Below are positions 1-7,209 of a DNA stretch of 16,186 nt, one piece after another. The stretch is taken from NCBI GenBank assembly GCA_002407645.1, contig DHNU01000011.1:5377-21562 (forward strand), given 5' to 3'. How positions within the stretch are numbered: the stretch's first letter is position 1; each line of letters starts with the position of its first letter. The position numbers and the translations under genes are program-made. The notes beneath the pieces were generated by a model. The model ran no database searches, was not told where the DNA came from, and was given only the letters and a program-made list of their open reading frames with translations. Origin of the DNA: Ruminococcaceae bacterium UBA5408 (GTDB lineage Bacteria > Bacillota > Clostridia > Oscillospirales > Acutalibacteraceae).

Positions 1-279
1 GACGCCAAACTTGCAGAAAGTCAAAAAAAAAGGGTTAGATTTTACGAACGTCTGGGTGCAAAAAAACTCAGTGCTGATTTTTTACAACCCTGCGAAGACG
101 GTGGATTCCCTATGTATCTTTTCTTTAAACCGCGCCGCGGATGCAATGTAATCAGCAGAGAATCACAAATTCAGACAATAGGTCAAATGTACGATTACTG
201 CTTCCCCAATTCTAAACACAGCAGAGAACTTCTTCCTAAATTTAAAGATACTATTGTTAACGAAAGACTTTGTAAATAA
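1..279 (+). CDS. GNAT family N-acetyltransferase, C-terminal fragment
   Basis: The reading frame is open from the first base of the window and stops at TAA 277-279, so only the last 92 residues are visible. The segment RVRFYERLGAKK followed about 20 residues later by GGFPMYLFFKP is the usual end of a GNAT fold: the helix after the acetyl-CoA loop (RFYERLGA) and the last beta strands. The tail of about 40 residues after it, ending NERLCK, is polar and also common in clostridial GNATs. The acetyl acceptor cannot be told from this part. The acetyl-CoA pyrophosphate loop lies outside the window. The 40 bases after the stop lead into the promoter of the next gene. Confidence 0.7.
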   Translation, partial: DAKLAESQKKRVRFYERLGAKKLSADFLQPCEDGGFPMYLFFKPRRGCNVISRESQIQTIGQMYDYCFPNSKHSRELLPKFKDTIVNERLCK

Positions 280-319
280 AAATTTTTATTCTTTTACATA
301 TTTAACATATGACGGCTAT

Positions 320-348
320 TTTACAAATAAACTGCAAACGCTTATAAT
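320..348 (+). promoter_or_regulatory. Sigma-A type promoter of the phosphohexomutase gene
   Basis: TTTACA at 320-325 and a perfect TATAAT at 343-348 are separated by exactly 17 bases. The likely transcription start is near 355, about 28 bases before the ATG at 383. Its position inside the longer open frame that begins at 254 is one reason to reject that upstream start. Confidence 0.8.
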
Positions 349-382
349 AAAACCAAATAATCGGGTTAAAGGGGATAAAAGA

Positions 383-1912
383 ATGCTGACAAAGTATTGG
401 AAACAGTTTAAAAGCGGTACGGATATCCGCGGTATTGCAAGCAGCGGTGTACCGGGGGAAGAAATTAATTTAACCGATGAAAATATTGAAAAAATGACGA
501 ATGCTTTTGCACTTTGGCTTTCTGAATGTGTAAAAAAGGACGCGTCTACACTTACCGTTGCGGTAGGGCATGACTCAAGAATATCCGCGGAGCGTATTAA
601 ATCTGCTGTAATCAAAGCTCTTAAAACAGCAGGTGTAAAGGTGCTTGACTGTTCACTTGCATCCACTCCGTCAATGTTTATGACAACGGTTGACCTGAAA
701 TGCGACGGTTCAGTACAGATTACCGCAAGCCACCATCCCTTTAACAGAAACGGGCTGAAATTCTTTACAAGAAACGGCGGTCTTGATTCGGCAGATATTG
801 AAAAGATACTTTTTTATGCACAGGAAGATAAGAAGCCTGCGCAAGCATACGGTTCCGTTGAAAAAGTCGATTATATGAAACAATACAGCGCTAACCTGCG
901 CGACACAATAAAGCATGGCGTCAACGCAAAAGACTATGAGCATCCGCTTTCCGGGTTTAAAATCGTAGTTGACGCGGGGAACGGAGCCGGCGGTTTTTAT
1001 GCACTCGACGTACTAAAGCCGCTTGGTGCAGATATCACGGGAAGCCAGTTCCTTGAACCCGACGGATATTTTCCGAACCATATCCCGAACCCCGAAAATG
1101 AAACGGCAATGAAGTCCGTATGTAAAGCGGCGGTTAAAGCAAAAGCTGATTTGGGCGTTATTTTTGATACTGATGTAGACCGCGGCGGAGCAGTTGACGA
1201 AAAAGGTGACGAAATAAACCGCAACCGTCTTGTTGCAATTGCATCTGCCATTGCACTTGAAGGAAATGAGGGCGGAACAATCGTAACGGACTCAATTACT
1301 TCAAGCGGATTAAAGAAGTACATTGAAAACACCCTTGGCGGAAAGCACCACCGCTTTAAAAGAGGATATAAAAACGTGATTAACGAAGCTGTAAGGCTTA
1401 ACAAAGAAGGCATTAACTGCCCGCTTGCAATCGAAACTTCCGGACACGCCGCACTTCGTGAAAACTATTTTCTTGATGACGGTGCCTATCTTGTGACTAA
1501 AATAATTATAAAAGCCGCACAGTTGAGAAAAGACGGCAAAACCCTTGAAAGTCTTTTGGAGCCTTTGGCAGAGCCTGCTGAAGCGACTGAATTGCGTATG
1601 TCGATAACAACAGAAAACTTTAAAGAATACGGCAATAAAGTAATTAATGACTTAAAAGAATATGCAAAAACACAACCGAATTGGGAAATCTCCCCCGATA
1701 ATTACGAGGGTATTCGAATTTCATTCGGTAAAGAAAACGGAAACGGCTGGCTTCTTCTGCGTCTTAGTGTTCACGACCCTATAATGCCGCTTAATATCGA
1801 AAGCGACAGCATAGGCGGAAACAAGATTATTGCAGAAGAGCTGTATAAATTTTTAAGTACCTGTGATTCAATTGATATTTCTCCCGTAAAGAAATATCTT
1901 AATCTTATTTAA
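383..1912 (+). CDS. Phosphoglucomutase/phosphomannomutase (alpha-D-phosphohexomutase family)
   Basis: This 509-residue enzyme should interconvert hexose 6-phosphate and 1-phosphate (glucose and/or mannose), feeding nucleotide-sugar synthesis in the cytoplasm. The three key loops of the superfamily are visible: the phosphoserine loop TASHHPFNRNGLKFF with catalytic Ser116, the metal loop DTDVDR at 262-267, and the sugar-binding loop ETSGHAALRENY at 351-362. An early TDIRGIA (13-19) is the usual N-terminal motif. The fourth, phosphate-binding loop is unusual: SVHDPIMPLN (462-471) replaces the common R-x-S-x-T-E-P pattern. The start at 383 is preferred over an ATG at 254 because AAAGGGG lies 7 bases before it and the promoter ends at 348. 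A bidirectional terminator lies at 2070-2098. Substrate preference cannot be read from sequence. Confidence 0.9.
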   Translation: MLTKYWKQFKSGTDIRGIASSGVPGEEINLTDENIEKMTNAFALWLSECVKKDASTLTVAVGHDSRISAERIKSAVIKALKTAGVKVLDCSLASTPSMFMTTVDLKCDGSVQITASHHPFNRNGLKFFTRNGGLDSADIEKILFYAQEDKKPAQAYGSVEKVDYMKQYSANLRDTIKHGVNAKDYEHPLSGFKIVVDAGNGAGGFYALDVLKPLGADITGSQFLEPDGYFPNHIPNPENETAMKSVCKAAVKAKADLGVIFDTDVDRGGAVDEKGDEINRNRLVAIASAIALEGNEGGTIVTDSITSSGLKKYIENTLGGKHHRFKRGYKNVINEAVRLNKEGINCPLAIETSGHAALRENYFLDDGAYLVTKIIIKAAQLRKDGKTLESLLEPLAEPAEATELRMSITTENFKEYGNKVINDLKEYAKTQPNWEISPDNYEGIRISFGKENGNGWLLLRLSVHDPIMPLNIESDSIGGNKIIAEELYKFLSTCDSIDISPVKKYLNLI

Positions 1913-2069
1913 TAAATGTTCTTTAACAATTGTAGGGGCAAATTAATATTTAATACCTACCTCTAATCTCCCTCATTTTTATTTCAAAGAGTACACAGTC
2001 AGTTTCCGTTAAATCGGAGGGACATGAAGTGAGAACCCTAACATTTAATATAGAACCTTAATAAACAGC

Positions 2070-2098
2070 AAAGGCGCTTTCACAATGAAAGCGCCTTT
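2070..2098. terminator. Bidirectional terminator between convergent genes
   Basis: AAAGGCGCTTTCA (2070-2082) and TGAAAGCGCCTTT (2086-2098) form a perfect 13-bp stem with a 3-base loop. The stem itself ends in AAA and TTT, giving a short U tract on both strands. It sits between the 3' end of the phosphohexomutase gene (+) and the 3' end of spoVAD (-), so it can stop transcription from both sides. Confidence 0.85.
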
Positions 2099-2177
2099 CT
2101 ACTGTTCTATTTCAAAGGTTGGGATTTGGTGTTAATGCAAAAAATATCACAACATTTAATAGGACTTTTATTTTTTA

Positions 2178-3206
2178 TCAAGCTTTTAAATATACTAAGT
2201 GTGCAACGCTTGGTATTGTTTCACCCTGCTGTGATGAAGTCGGCGACATCAGAGCGCCTGTTCCAAGGAACAAAACATTGTGCAGTTTTCCGGCCTCCAT
2301 CTGCTGCATAATATAAGAACACAAAATCGCACCCGAACAGCCGCATCCCGAACCGCCGGCGTGGACATCCTGTTTATTGCGGTCATAAATCATTATGCCG
2401 CAGTCATTATGGACTGCACTTATATCAATATTATCCTTCATAAGAAGTTCTTCCATTAACTGACTTCCTATATACCCGAGGTCACCGGTTAATATCATGT
2501 CATAATCCATCGGCGTTGTACCGGTGTCGTTAAGGTAGTCTTCCAATGTCTGTGCCGCCGCAGGAGCCATCGCCGCGCCCATGTTGTTGGCATCCTTAAC
2601 TCCGAAATCTGTAATTCTGCCGAAAGTCAAAGCTTCAACATGAATTTGGCTGTTTTTACTGCTTTGATTATCCGTTGGAGAACCAATAATGGCAGCACCT
2701 GAACCTGTAGCTGTCCATTGGGCTGTCGGAGTTCTCTGTCCGCCGTATTCAAGCGGAAATCTAAACTGTCTTTCGGCTGAACAGAAATGTGAGGAAGTAA
2801 CCGCTACAGCGCGTTTAGCGGCACCGGCTTCTGTAAAAATTGATGCAATAGCCAAAGTTTGAGCCATAGTTGAACATGCTCCGTACTGACCCAAAAACGG
2901 AATATTTAAACTGCGCAGTCCGAAAGTGGAGGAAATGCATTGATTTAGAAGGTCACCCGCAAAAATGCAGTCAACATCAGTTTTTTCTATTCCTGCCTTA
3001 TTTAGCGCAAGGCTTACCGCCTCCGTCTGCAGGCGGCTTTCAGCTTTCTCCCAGCTTGATTCTCCCAAACTTGTGTCTTTGTGGCTTTGGTCATAATATT
3101 CGCCAAGCGGCCCTTCGCTTTCCTTTTTACCGACTACGCCTGCATAGCCCAAAATGATAGGCTTATTATTTAGGGACATCGTATATTTGCCAACACGTGA
3201 AGGCAT
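2178..3206 (-). CDS. spoVAD: Stage V sporulation protein AD (dipicolinic acid uptake)
   Basis: SpoVAD is the cytosolic/peripheral, thiolase-fold protein of the SpoVA channel, which moves Ca-dipicolinic acid into the forespore and releases it at germination; in Bacillus subtilis it binds dipicolinate directly. The 342 residues match the family length of about 338. Recognisable features are the opening PIILGYAGVVGKKE (16-29), YGACSTMAQ around Cys111 at the thiolase nucleophile position, PTAQWTATGSGA, the LTGDLG motif and HAGGSGCGCS near the end. The ATG is preceded by AGGAGG with a 7-base spacer. It follows spoVAC by 17 bases, so the two form an operon. Downstream is the terminator at 2070-2098, with no spoVAE. 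Expression in the forespore under sigma-G is expected from the family, but no clear promoter was found. Confidence 0.95.
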   Translation of the reverse strand: MPSRVGKYTMSLNNKPIILGYAGVVGKKESEGPLGEYYDQSHKDTSLGESSWEKAESRLQTEAVSLALNKAGIEKTDVDCIFAGDLLNQCISSTFGLRSLNIPFLGQYGACSTMAQTLAIASIFTEAGAAKRAVAVTSSHFCSAERQFRFPLEYGGQRTPTAQWTATGSGAAIIGSPTDNQSSKNSQIHVEALTFGRITDFGVKDANNMGAAMAPAAAQTLEDYLNDTGTTPMDYDMILTGDLGYIGSQLMEELLMKDNIDISAVHNDCGIMIYDRNKQDVHAGGSGCGCSGAILCSYIMQQMEAGKLHNVLFLGTGALMSPTSSQQGETIPSVAHLVYLKA

Positions 3207-3223
3207 AGTAATTCCTCCTAACG

Positions 3224-3667
3224 TTAATACAGCTTAAAAAACCAAATTATTAGTCCGTATATTATTGATGCCGTTGCGCTGTAAACAAGCACAGGACCGG
3301 CAATTACAAACATCTTTCCGCCCATTCCTATGATATAGCCTTCGCTTTTGAATTCCATAGCAGGCGATACAATCGAATTGGCAAAACCGGTAATAGGTAC
3401 AATTGTGCCTGCCCCTGCGTACTTTGCTATATTGTCATATACATTAAGAGCGGTTAAAATTGCGCTTAAACCGATTAAAGCTATTGAGGTCCATGCACGC
3501 GCATCTTTTAATTCGTTTCCATATTGAAGAAACAGATTTACAAGAAACTGTCCCAAAGTGCAGATTGCACCGCCGATTACGAAAGCAAAGAACAAATTTT
3601 TGCCGTATGTTGAACCGGGGGAAGCCTTATCGGCCATTTGTTTGTATTCTTCTTTTGTAACATTCAT
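3224..3667 (-). CDS. spoVAC: Stage V sporulation protein AC (SpoVA channel membrane subunit)
   Basis: SpoVAC is an inner-membrane subunit of the dipicolinic acid channel and in B. subtilis behaves as a mechanosensitive channel during germination. The 147-residue product has the expected length (about 150) and about four membrane segments (roughly 24-47, 59-77, 86-102 and 119-143). Family signatures are YGKNLFFAFVIGGAICTLGQ (21-40), YAGAGTIVPITGFANSIVSP (83-102) and MEFKSEG followed by GGKMFVIAGPVLVY. The start at 3665-3667 was chosen over an in-frame upstream start at 3730: AAAGGAG lies just before it and the extra 21 residues do not resemble the family. The FKSEG motif favours SpoVAC over its paralogue SpoVAEB. 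Confidence 0.95.
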   Translation of the reverse strand: MNVTKEEYKQMADKASPGSTYGKNLFFAFVIGGAICTLGQFLVNLFLQYGNELKDARAWTSIALIGLSAILTALNVYDNIAKYAGAGTIVPITGFANSIVSPAMEFKSEGYIIGMGGKMFVIAGPVLVYSATASIIYGLIIWFFKLY

Positions 3668-3785
3668 TTCTGTCCACTCCTTTAAAAAATATTTTGCCAA
3701 TTCAGATGTTAAATATACGATTCTATACAAATATAAGTAACCATTAAATTATTAATGTGTAAAATTTCCAATAAGCAGTTGGATT

Positions 3786-3814
3786 TTTTTACAAAATGGG
3801 TTATCATATATAAT
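3786..3814 (+). promoter_or_regulatory. Possible promoter of the lytic transglycosylase gene
   Basis: A perfect TATAAT at 3809-3814 lies 44 bases before the start codon. The -35 side is ambiguous: TTTTTA at 3786-3791 gives a 17-base spacer, while the better-looking TTTACA at 3788-3793 gives only 15. The -10 box is convincing and the -35 is weak. Confidence 0.45.
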
Positions 3815-3858
3815 AAGATAAAAAAACAGTTAATTATAAATATAATTGGAGGATTACC

Positions 3859-4602
3859 ATGACGGATATGCGCATTAATCCAAATTATTCAAATCAAGCT
3901 GCACTTAATAATATAAACAGCAAAAAGCCTTCGTCTGTTTCGAAATTTTCAGGGATATTGAAAAATGCCGTACAGTCAGCCGGTAATACTCAAAAATCAA
4001 AAAGTTTAGATGATATTTTTAATGAAGCTGCTGAAAAGAACAATATTCCCGTAAATCTTTTAAAAGCTGTCGCAAAGGTTGAGTCCGGTTTCGACCCAAA
4101 TGCGGTTTCATGCTGCGGAGCACAGGGCATCATGCAATTAATGCCTTCTACAGCAAAATCCATGGGAGTAAATAATCCGCTTGACCCCGAAGAAAACATA
4201 ATGGCAGGAGCAAGATATTTAAGCCAAAAAATCCAAAGCTACAACGGCGATGTAAGGCTTGCGCTTGCGTCATATAACGCAGGAAGCGGAAATGTTAAAA
4301 AATACGGCGGAGTTCCTCCGTTTAAACAGACACAGGAGTATATTAAAAGAGTTATGGAAGAAGCAGGCGGAGATATCTCCGTACCAAATCAGCAGGTATC
4401 CACTTTAAACTCTTATGGAAATGGTTTGGGATTCCCCACTATCGGAAATCCTCAACAACCTGTTTCATCGGACTTTACATATAATGATTATCTGAAATTT
4501 TTACAAGTTTATGTAGAATTAATGAAAGTAAATGTTGTAAATTCCCTCTCTTCCGACATTTCCGGTATGTCACAAAATAATCAGCCGATGTCAATTTTAT
4601 AA
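3859..4602 (+). CDS. Lytic transglycosylase (SLT family) without a signal peptide
   Basis: The 247-residue protein should cleave the MurNAc-GlcNAc bond of peptidoglycan, forming 1,6-anhydro ends. The SLT domain spans about 49-168. It contains the catalytic glutamate in KVESGFDP (Glu75), then GAQGIMQLMPSTA (87-99), the NIMAGARYLS helix (113-122) and ASYNAGSGNV (137-146), in the canonical order. The first 45 residues are polar and low in complexity with no hydrophobic stretch, so Sec export is not predicted. The C-terminal 75 residues are also non-catalytic. Signal-less SLT proteins with flexible N-termini are found among flagellar or spore-associated hydrolases. The start has GGAGG 6 bases upstream. 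The gene is monocistronic, divergent from spoVAC and ended by a terminator at 4626. Confidence 0.88.
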   Translation: MTDMRINPNYSNQAALNNINSKKPSSVSKFSGILKNAVQSAGNTQKSKSLDDIFNEAAEKNNIPVNLLKAVAKVESGFDPNAVSCCGAQGIMQLMPSTAKSMGVNNPLDPEENIMAGARYLSQKIQSYNGDVRLALASYNAGSGNVKKYGGVPPFKQTQEYIKRVMEEAGGDISVPNQQVSTLNSYGNGLGFPTIGNPQQPVSSDFTYNDYLKFLQVYVELMKVNVVNSLSSDISGMSQNNQPMSIL

Positions 4603-4625
4603 TTCCACAAATTCACAAAAAAATT

Positions 4626-4658
4626 ACCCGTTTCTCTAAATTTGAGAAACGGGTTTTT
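4626..4658 (+). terminator. Intrinsic terminator after the lytic transglycosylase gene
   Basis: ACCCGTTTCTC (4626-4636) pairs perfectly with GAGAAACGGGT (4644-4654) over a 7-base loop, and TTTTT runs through 4658. On the opposite strand the stem is followed by AATTTTTTTG, so it may also terminate the minus-strand zinc-ribbon gene that ends at 4668. Confidence 0.9.
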
Positions 4659-4667
4659 ATTATTATT

Positions 4668-5003
4668 TTAGATATCCCTGCCGCATCCTTTGCAGTAAAG
4701 AGAATACGGCTTATTTAGCTGACCGCAGTCTGGGCAGTGCCATGAGCCGTCTTTAAGCGGAACTACTTTCACGATTTTATTTTTATTCTGTTTAATTTTT
4801 CCTGCTTGATTGCTAATTGCTTTGGCTGCAAGCGGAGCAACTGAAACTCCTTTTGCACCTGTTCCCGAAACCGAACCAAAGTCCAAACTTTTAATAAATT
4901 TATTCTTTACAATAAGTTTCTTACCGCATTTTTGGCAGTAATTTGTACCCTCAAGATTTTCAAATCCGCAGTTTTTGCAAAGTATTTTTTTGTTTGTATT
5001 CAT
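4668..5003 (-). CDS. Small protein with two zinc ribbons
   Basis: The 111-residue protein has two CxxC-(10 residues)-CxxC zinc-ribbon knuckles, one at each end: Cys9, 12, 23, 26 and Cys90, 93, 104, 107. Both have the CPDCG/CQKCG form of the double-zinc-ribbon (DZR-like) families. Between them is a basic, Gly/Ala/Lys-rich linker of about 60 residues with no membrane segment. Such proteins usually bind nucleic acid or other proteins, but nothing here gives a specific function. It has its own strong promoter at 5041-5069 and a modest GGGTGAG ribosome site, and appears to be monocistronic. Confidence 0.75.
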   Translation of the reverse strand: MNTNKKILCKNCGFENLEGTNYCQKCGKKLIVKNKFIKSLDFGSVSGTGAKGVSVAPLAAKAISNQAGKIKQNKNKIVKVVPLKDGSWHCPDCGQLNKPYSLYCKGCGRDI

Positions 5004-5040
5004 TTTCTCACCCTATTTAAAAATCATTAAGTATAAACTC

Positions 5041-5069
5041 ATATTAACATTTTTATTCTCCCCTGTCAA
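5041..5069 (-). promoter_or_regulatory. Strong sigma-A type promoter of the zinc-ribbon gene
   Basis: Read on the minus strand, a perfect TTGACA (5069-5064) is followed after 17 bases by TAATAT (5046-5041). TG lies one base before the -10, giving an extended -10 element. The predicted start of transcription is about 30 bases before the ATG at 5003. Confidence 0.8.
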
Positions 5070-5166
5070 TCAAACTTATTTAATATTTCACATTATTCAG
5101 ATAAGCAAACAGGGTAAGATAACGCAGGTTTTAGATATAATAATATTTTACATATTCGAATAATCA

Positions 5167-5871
5167 TCATTTTAATTTGCTTGAATTCCAGCTTTCAGCC
5201 AACTTTAAAGCCTCTGCCTTTGGGTTCTCCGCACCGGCTACCGCAGAAACCACAAAGAATCCGTCAACCCCTGTTTGGGCAAGCTGAGGTATGTCCGCTT
5301 GCTTTACTCCGCCGCCTACTACTATCGGAATAGGGCTGATTTTTGCAAGTTTTTCAATATCGTCAAAACTTCTTGTTACAATTTTTCCGTCAGCAGCCAA
5401 TCCACAGTCCGGTTTGGTTGCCGTTTCATGAAGAGGGCCGACACCGAAATAGTCAACTAAACTTACATCCGCTGTTTTAATGTACTCGAACAGCTCATGC
5501 GTTCTCGCCGACAATCCTACAATTGAATCTTCGCCCAAATATTCACGGCAAACATCAACGGGAATATCCGACTGGCCAACGTGAATTCCATCAACCTTTA
5601 TTCCCTGTTTTCTTGCGGCAAGAACAACGTCAAGACGGTCGTCTACAAGAAGTGTGATTTCATTTGATTTACCTGCCTTGGCGATTATTTCAGCCGCCTC
5701 GCGTGTATATTCAATCATTTCAGAGGCAGATGCTGTTTTAGAACGAATTTGAAAACAGGTAAACCCTGCTTCTACTGCATCTTCAATAATTTGTGCAACA
5801 GGGCGGCCATTTGTATTTTCGGGGCCTACCACTAAATATGCCGAAATATCTAAATTCTTTCTGTTATACAT
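5167..5871 (-). CDS. thiE: Thiamine phosphate synthase
   Basis: ThiE joins hydroxymethylpyrimidine diphosphate and hydroxyethylthiazole phosphate to make thiamine phosphate in the cytoplasm. The 234-residue TIM barrel has the whole set of signature elements: QIRSK (41-45), LLVDDRLDVVLAA (75-86), VDGIHVGQSDIP (93-104), GLSARTHE (119-126), DYFGVGPLHETATK (140-153) for the diphosphate, and IVVGGGV (183-189). It is about 15-20 residues longer than typical ThiE, mostly at the N-terminus. Its ATG overlaps the last 8 bases of the upstream gene and its AGGAGG site lies inside that gene's final codons, which suggests translational coupling. It is the last gene of the riboswitch-controlled operon. Confidence 0.93.
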   Translation of the reverse strand: MYNRKNLDISAYLVVGPENTNGRPVAQIIEDAVEAGFTCFQIRSKTASASEMIEYTREAAEIIAKAGKSNEITLLVDDRLDVVLAARKQGIKVDGIHVGQSDIPVDVCREYLGEDSIVGLSARTHELFEYIKTADVSLVDYFGVGPLHETATKPDCGLAADGKIVTRSFDDIEKLAKISPIPIVVGGGVKQADIPQLAQTGVDGFFVVSAVAGAENPKAEALKLAESWNSSKLK

Positions 5872-6172
5872 TTTGACCTCCTAAAATCTTATCGACTTTA
5901 TCAACTTTAGTTTTAATTGTATTTGTAAAACCCGGGCGTATATCTGCTTTTAAAACCACTTCCGTACGTATGCCTTTATTTGCAAGTACAAATGCAGCAT
6001 CTTTTACAACTTTCATCACTTCGTCCCATTCGCCCTCAATTTCCGTGAACATTGAGGTTGTGCGGTTTGGTAAACCGGATTCGCGAATTACTTTTACAAC
6101 TTCGGCTACTTCAGGCGCCATTTCGTCACCTATTCCGCAGGGTGCAATGGCAACTGCAATAAGCGTGTTCAT
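5864..6172 (-). CDS. Thiamine-binding protein, MTH1187/YqgV (UPF0045, PF01910-type)
   Basis: The 102-residue protein matches the MTH1187/YqgV family: VAIAPCGIGDEMAPEVAEVV at the start, then IRESGLPNRTTSMFTEIEGEW, a short helix (EVMKVVKDA) and the closing KADIRPGFTNTIKTKV. Members form ferredoxin-like dimers or tetramers and related domains (YkoF) bind thiamine, hence the family name; the precise role is not established. Its ATG shares the four bases ATGA with the stop of thiM, and its own 3' end overlaps thiE by 8 bases. Its place between thiM and thiE under a TPP riboswitch supports a thiamine-related role, for example holding or buffering thiamine or an intermediate. A good GAGGAGG site lies 8 bases before the start. 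Confidence 0.88.
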   Translation of the reverse strand: MNTLIAVAIAPCGIGDEMAPEVAEVVKVIRESGLPNRTTSMFTEIEGEWDEVMKVVKDAAFVLANKGIRTEVVLKADIRPGFTNTIKTKVDKVDKILGGQNV

Positions 6173-7011
6173 AATTGTACCTCCTCAATTTTAAATGGAT
6201 TTTCGGCAATCTCATTCGGGGAAGCTTTATAGAGTTCATCAAGAAATCGAACTTGGAAACTGCCCGGACCGTCAACTTTGCTTTCTGCACGGCTTCCCGC
6301 TAAATTATATACCGCAGAAGCGGTAAGTGCGGCAATAAACGGTGTTGCGGCTGTTAAATATACCGCGGCAACTCCGCCGAGTGAACATCCGGCTCCTGTA
6401 ATTTTCTCCATAAAATGAGAACCGCCGTACGAAAGAACCATAATTGAGCCATCAGTAATTAAATCAGTTTCACCCGATACAGCAACTGCTCCGCCCGTCC
6501 ATTTTGCCAATGCAACAGCGGCATTTTTTGATGATAATACCGAATCCGTTGAATCAACTCCACGAACGTTGGATTTATCTGTACCTCCGTCTAATTCCCA
6601 TAAACCTGCCAGTGCAATAATTTCGGATGCATTTCCCCTTATAACACTTGGTTTGTACTCTTTAAACTGCTTTAACAGCTTGGTTCTGAGTTCGCCTATT
6701 CCTATTGCGACAGGGTCAAGTACCCACGGTTTGCCTAAATCATGCAAAGTTTTGGCTGTATGCGGTAAAGTTTCCTCGTAAATAGGGAAAATGGTGCCAA
6801 CATTTATGTATGTTGCTCCTCCCGCTTTAGCCAAAAACTCACCCTCATCGGGTAAATAAACCATAGCGGCAGCCCCGCCGACGGCAAGTTGAGCATTTGC
6901 TACTAAATTAATAGTTACAGTGTTTGTGATTGAGCCTGCCATAGGGTTTGTCCTCTTTACTGTTTCAACAGCTTGGACGATTTGTTTTTGAATTTCAGTT
7001 TTACTAATCAT
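6169..7011 (-). CDS. thiM: Hydroxyethylthiazole kinase
   Basis: ThiM phosphorylates 4-methyl-5-(2-hydroxyethyl)thiazole, a salvage step that supplies the thiazole half to ThiE. The 280 residues fit the ribokinase-like family length. Conserved parts are SITNTVTINLVANAQLAVGG (27-46), the VLDPVAIG segment (97-104), VIRGNASEI (123-131), VAVSGETDLITDG (176-188) and the GAGCSLGG loop with the conserved Cys209 (206-213). The start at 7011 was chosen because AAGGAAGG precedes it by 6 bases and because a longer frame to 7086 would run through the riboswitch. It is the first gene of a three-gene operon whose downstream genes overlap it. No thiD or transporter gene is beside it. Confidence 0.92.
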   Translation of the reverse strand: MISKTEIQKQIVQAVETVKRTNPMAGSITNTVTINLVANAQLAVGGAAAMVYLPDEGEFLAKAGGATYINVGTIFPIYEETLPHTAKTLHDLGKPWVLDPVAIGIGELRTKLLKQFKEYKPSVIRGNASEIIALAGLWELDGGTDKSNVRGVDSTDSVLSSKNAAVALAKWTGGAVAVSGETDLITDGSIMVLSYGGSHFMEKITGAGCSLGGVAAVYLTAATPFIAALTASAVYNLAGSRAESKVDGPGSFQVRFLDELYKASPNEIAENPFKIEEVQL

Positions 7012-7021
7012 TTTTTCCTTC

Positions 7022-7119
7022 CTTTCGCTAGTATTACCTAGAATCAAGTTTAACGGTATAATCTCAGCCCTGCGGTTCAACCGCAATTCAGTCTGTTACC
7101 CACAAACAGGCACCCGCTT
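7022..7119 (-). promoter_or_regulatory. TPP riboswitch (THI element) controlling thiM
   Basis: On the minus strand the leader has the conserved aptamer pieces in order: GGGTGCC (7115-7109), GGGCTGAGA (7070-7062), ACC, then ACTTGATTCTAGGTAATA and CTAGCG (to 7026), ending in AAAGG. CUAG/CUAG around GGTAATA forms the pyrophosphate-sensor helix tip. The P3 region is enlarged and seems to hold two hairpins, CTGTT/AACAG (7108-7092) and a perfect TGCGG/CCGCA (about 7085-7071). The G-rich 3' edge of the aptamer runs directly into the AAGGAAGG ribosome site of thiM and no terminator stem was seen, so translational control is more likely than attenuation. I could not find a convincing P1 stem. Confidence 0.92.
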
Positions 7120-7124
7120 GTATA

Positions 7125-7153
7125 ATTATAACATACAAACTCAAATAATTTAA
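7125..7153 (-). promoter_or_regulatory. Promoter of the thiamine operon, extended -10
   Basis: On the minus strand TGTTATAAT (7133-7125) is a perfect extended -10 element. TTAAAT at 7153-7148 with a 17-base spacer is a poor -35, as is common for extended -10 promoters. Transcription should start near 7118-7119, essentially at the first base of the aptamer. Confidence 0.7.
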
Positions 7154-7209
7154 CATTTTAGGTTTACAATTTACTTAATTTGGCATTTTTCAGCTTTTAA
7201 ATTAATAAT

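Noticed and set aside
254..382. Upstream in-frame extension of the phosphohexomutase gene by 43 codons
   Set aside because: The extension covers a strong promoter and the end of the preceding gene, does not look like family sequence, and a good ribosome site precedes the ATG at 383.
2021..2033. GGAGGGAC followed by ATG-AAG-TGA, like a ribosome site with a two-codon ORF
   Set aside because: Two codons with no gene downstream on that strand; most likely chance or a decayed remnant. Nothing else was recognised in 1913-2069.
3690..3725. Possible sigma-G promoter for spoVAC (TGTATA and CATCTGA on the minus strand)
   Set aside because: The spacer is 15 bases where 17-18 is expected and the -10 match is partial, so it is not strong enough to call.
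3668..3730. Upstream start for spoVAC adding 21 residues
   Set aside because: The extension has no ribosome site, is not family-like, and the inner ATG has AAAGGAG just before it.
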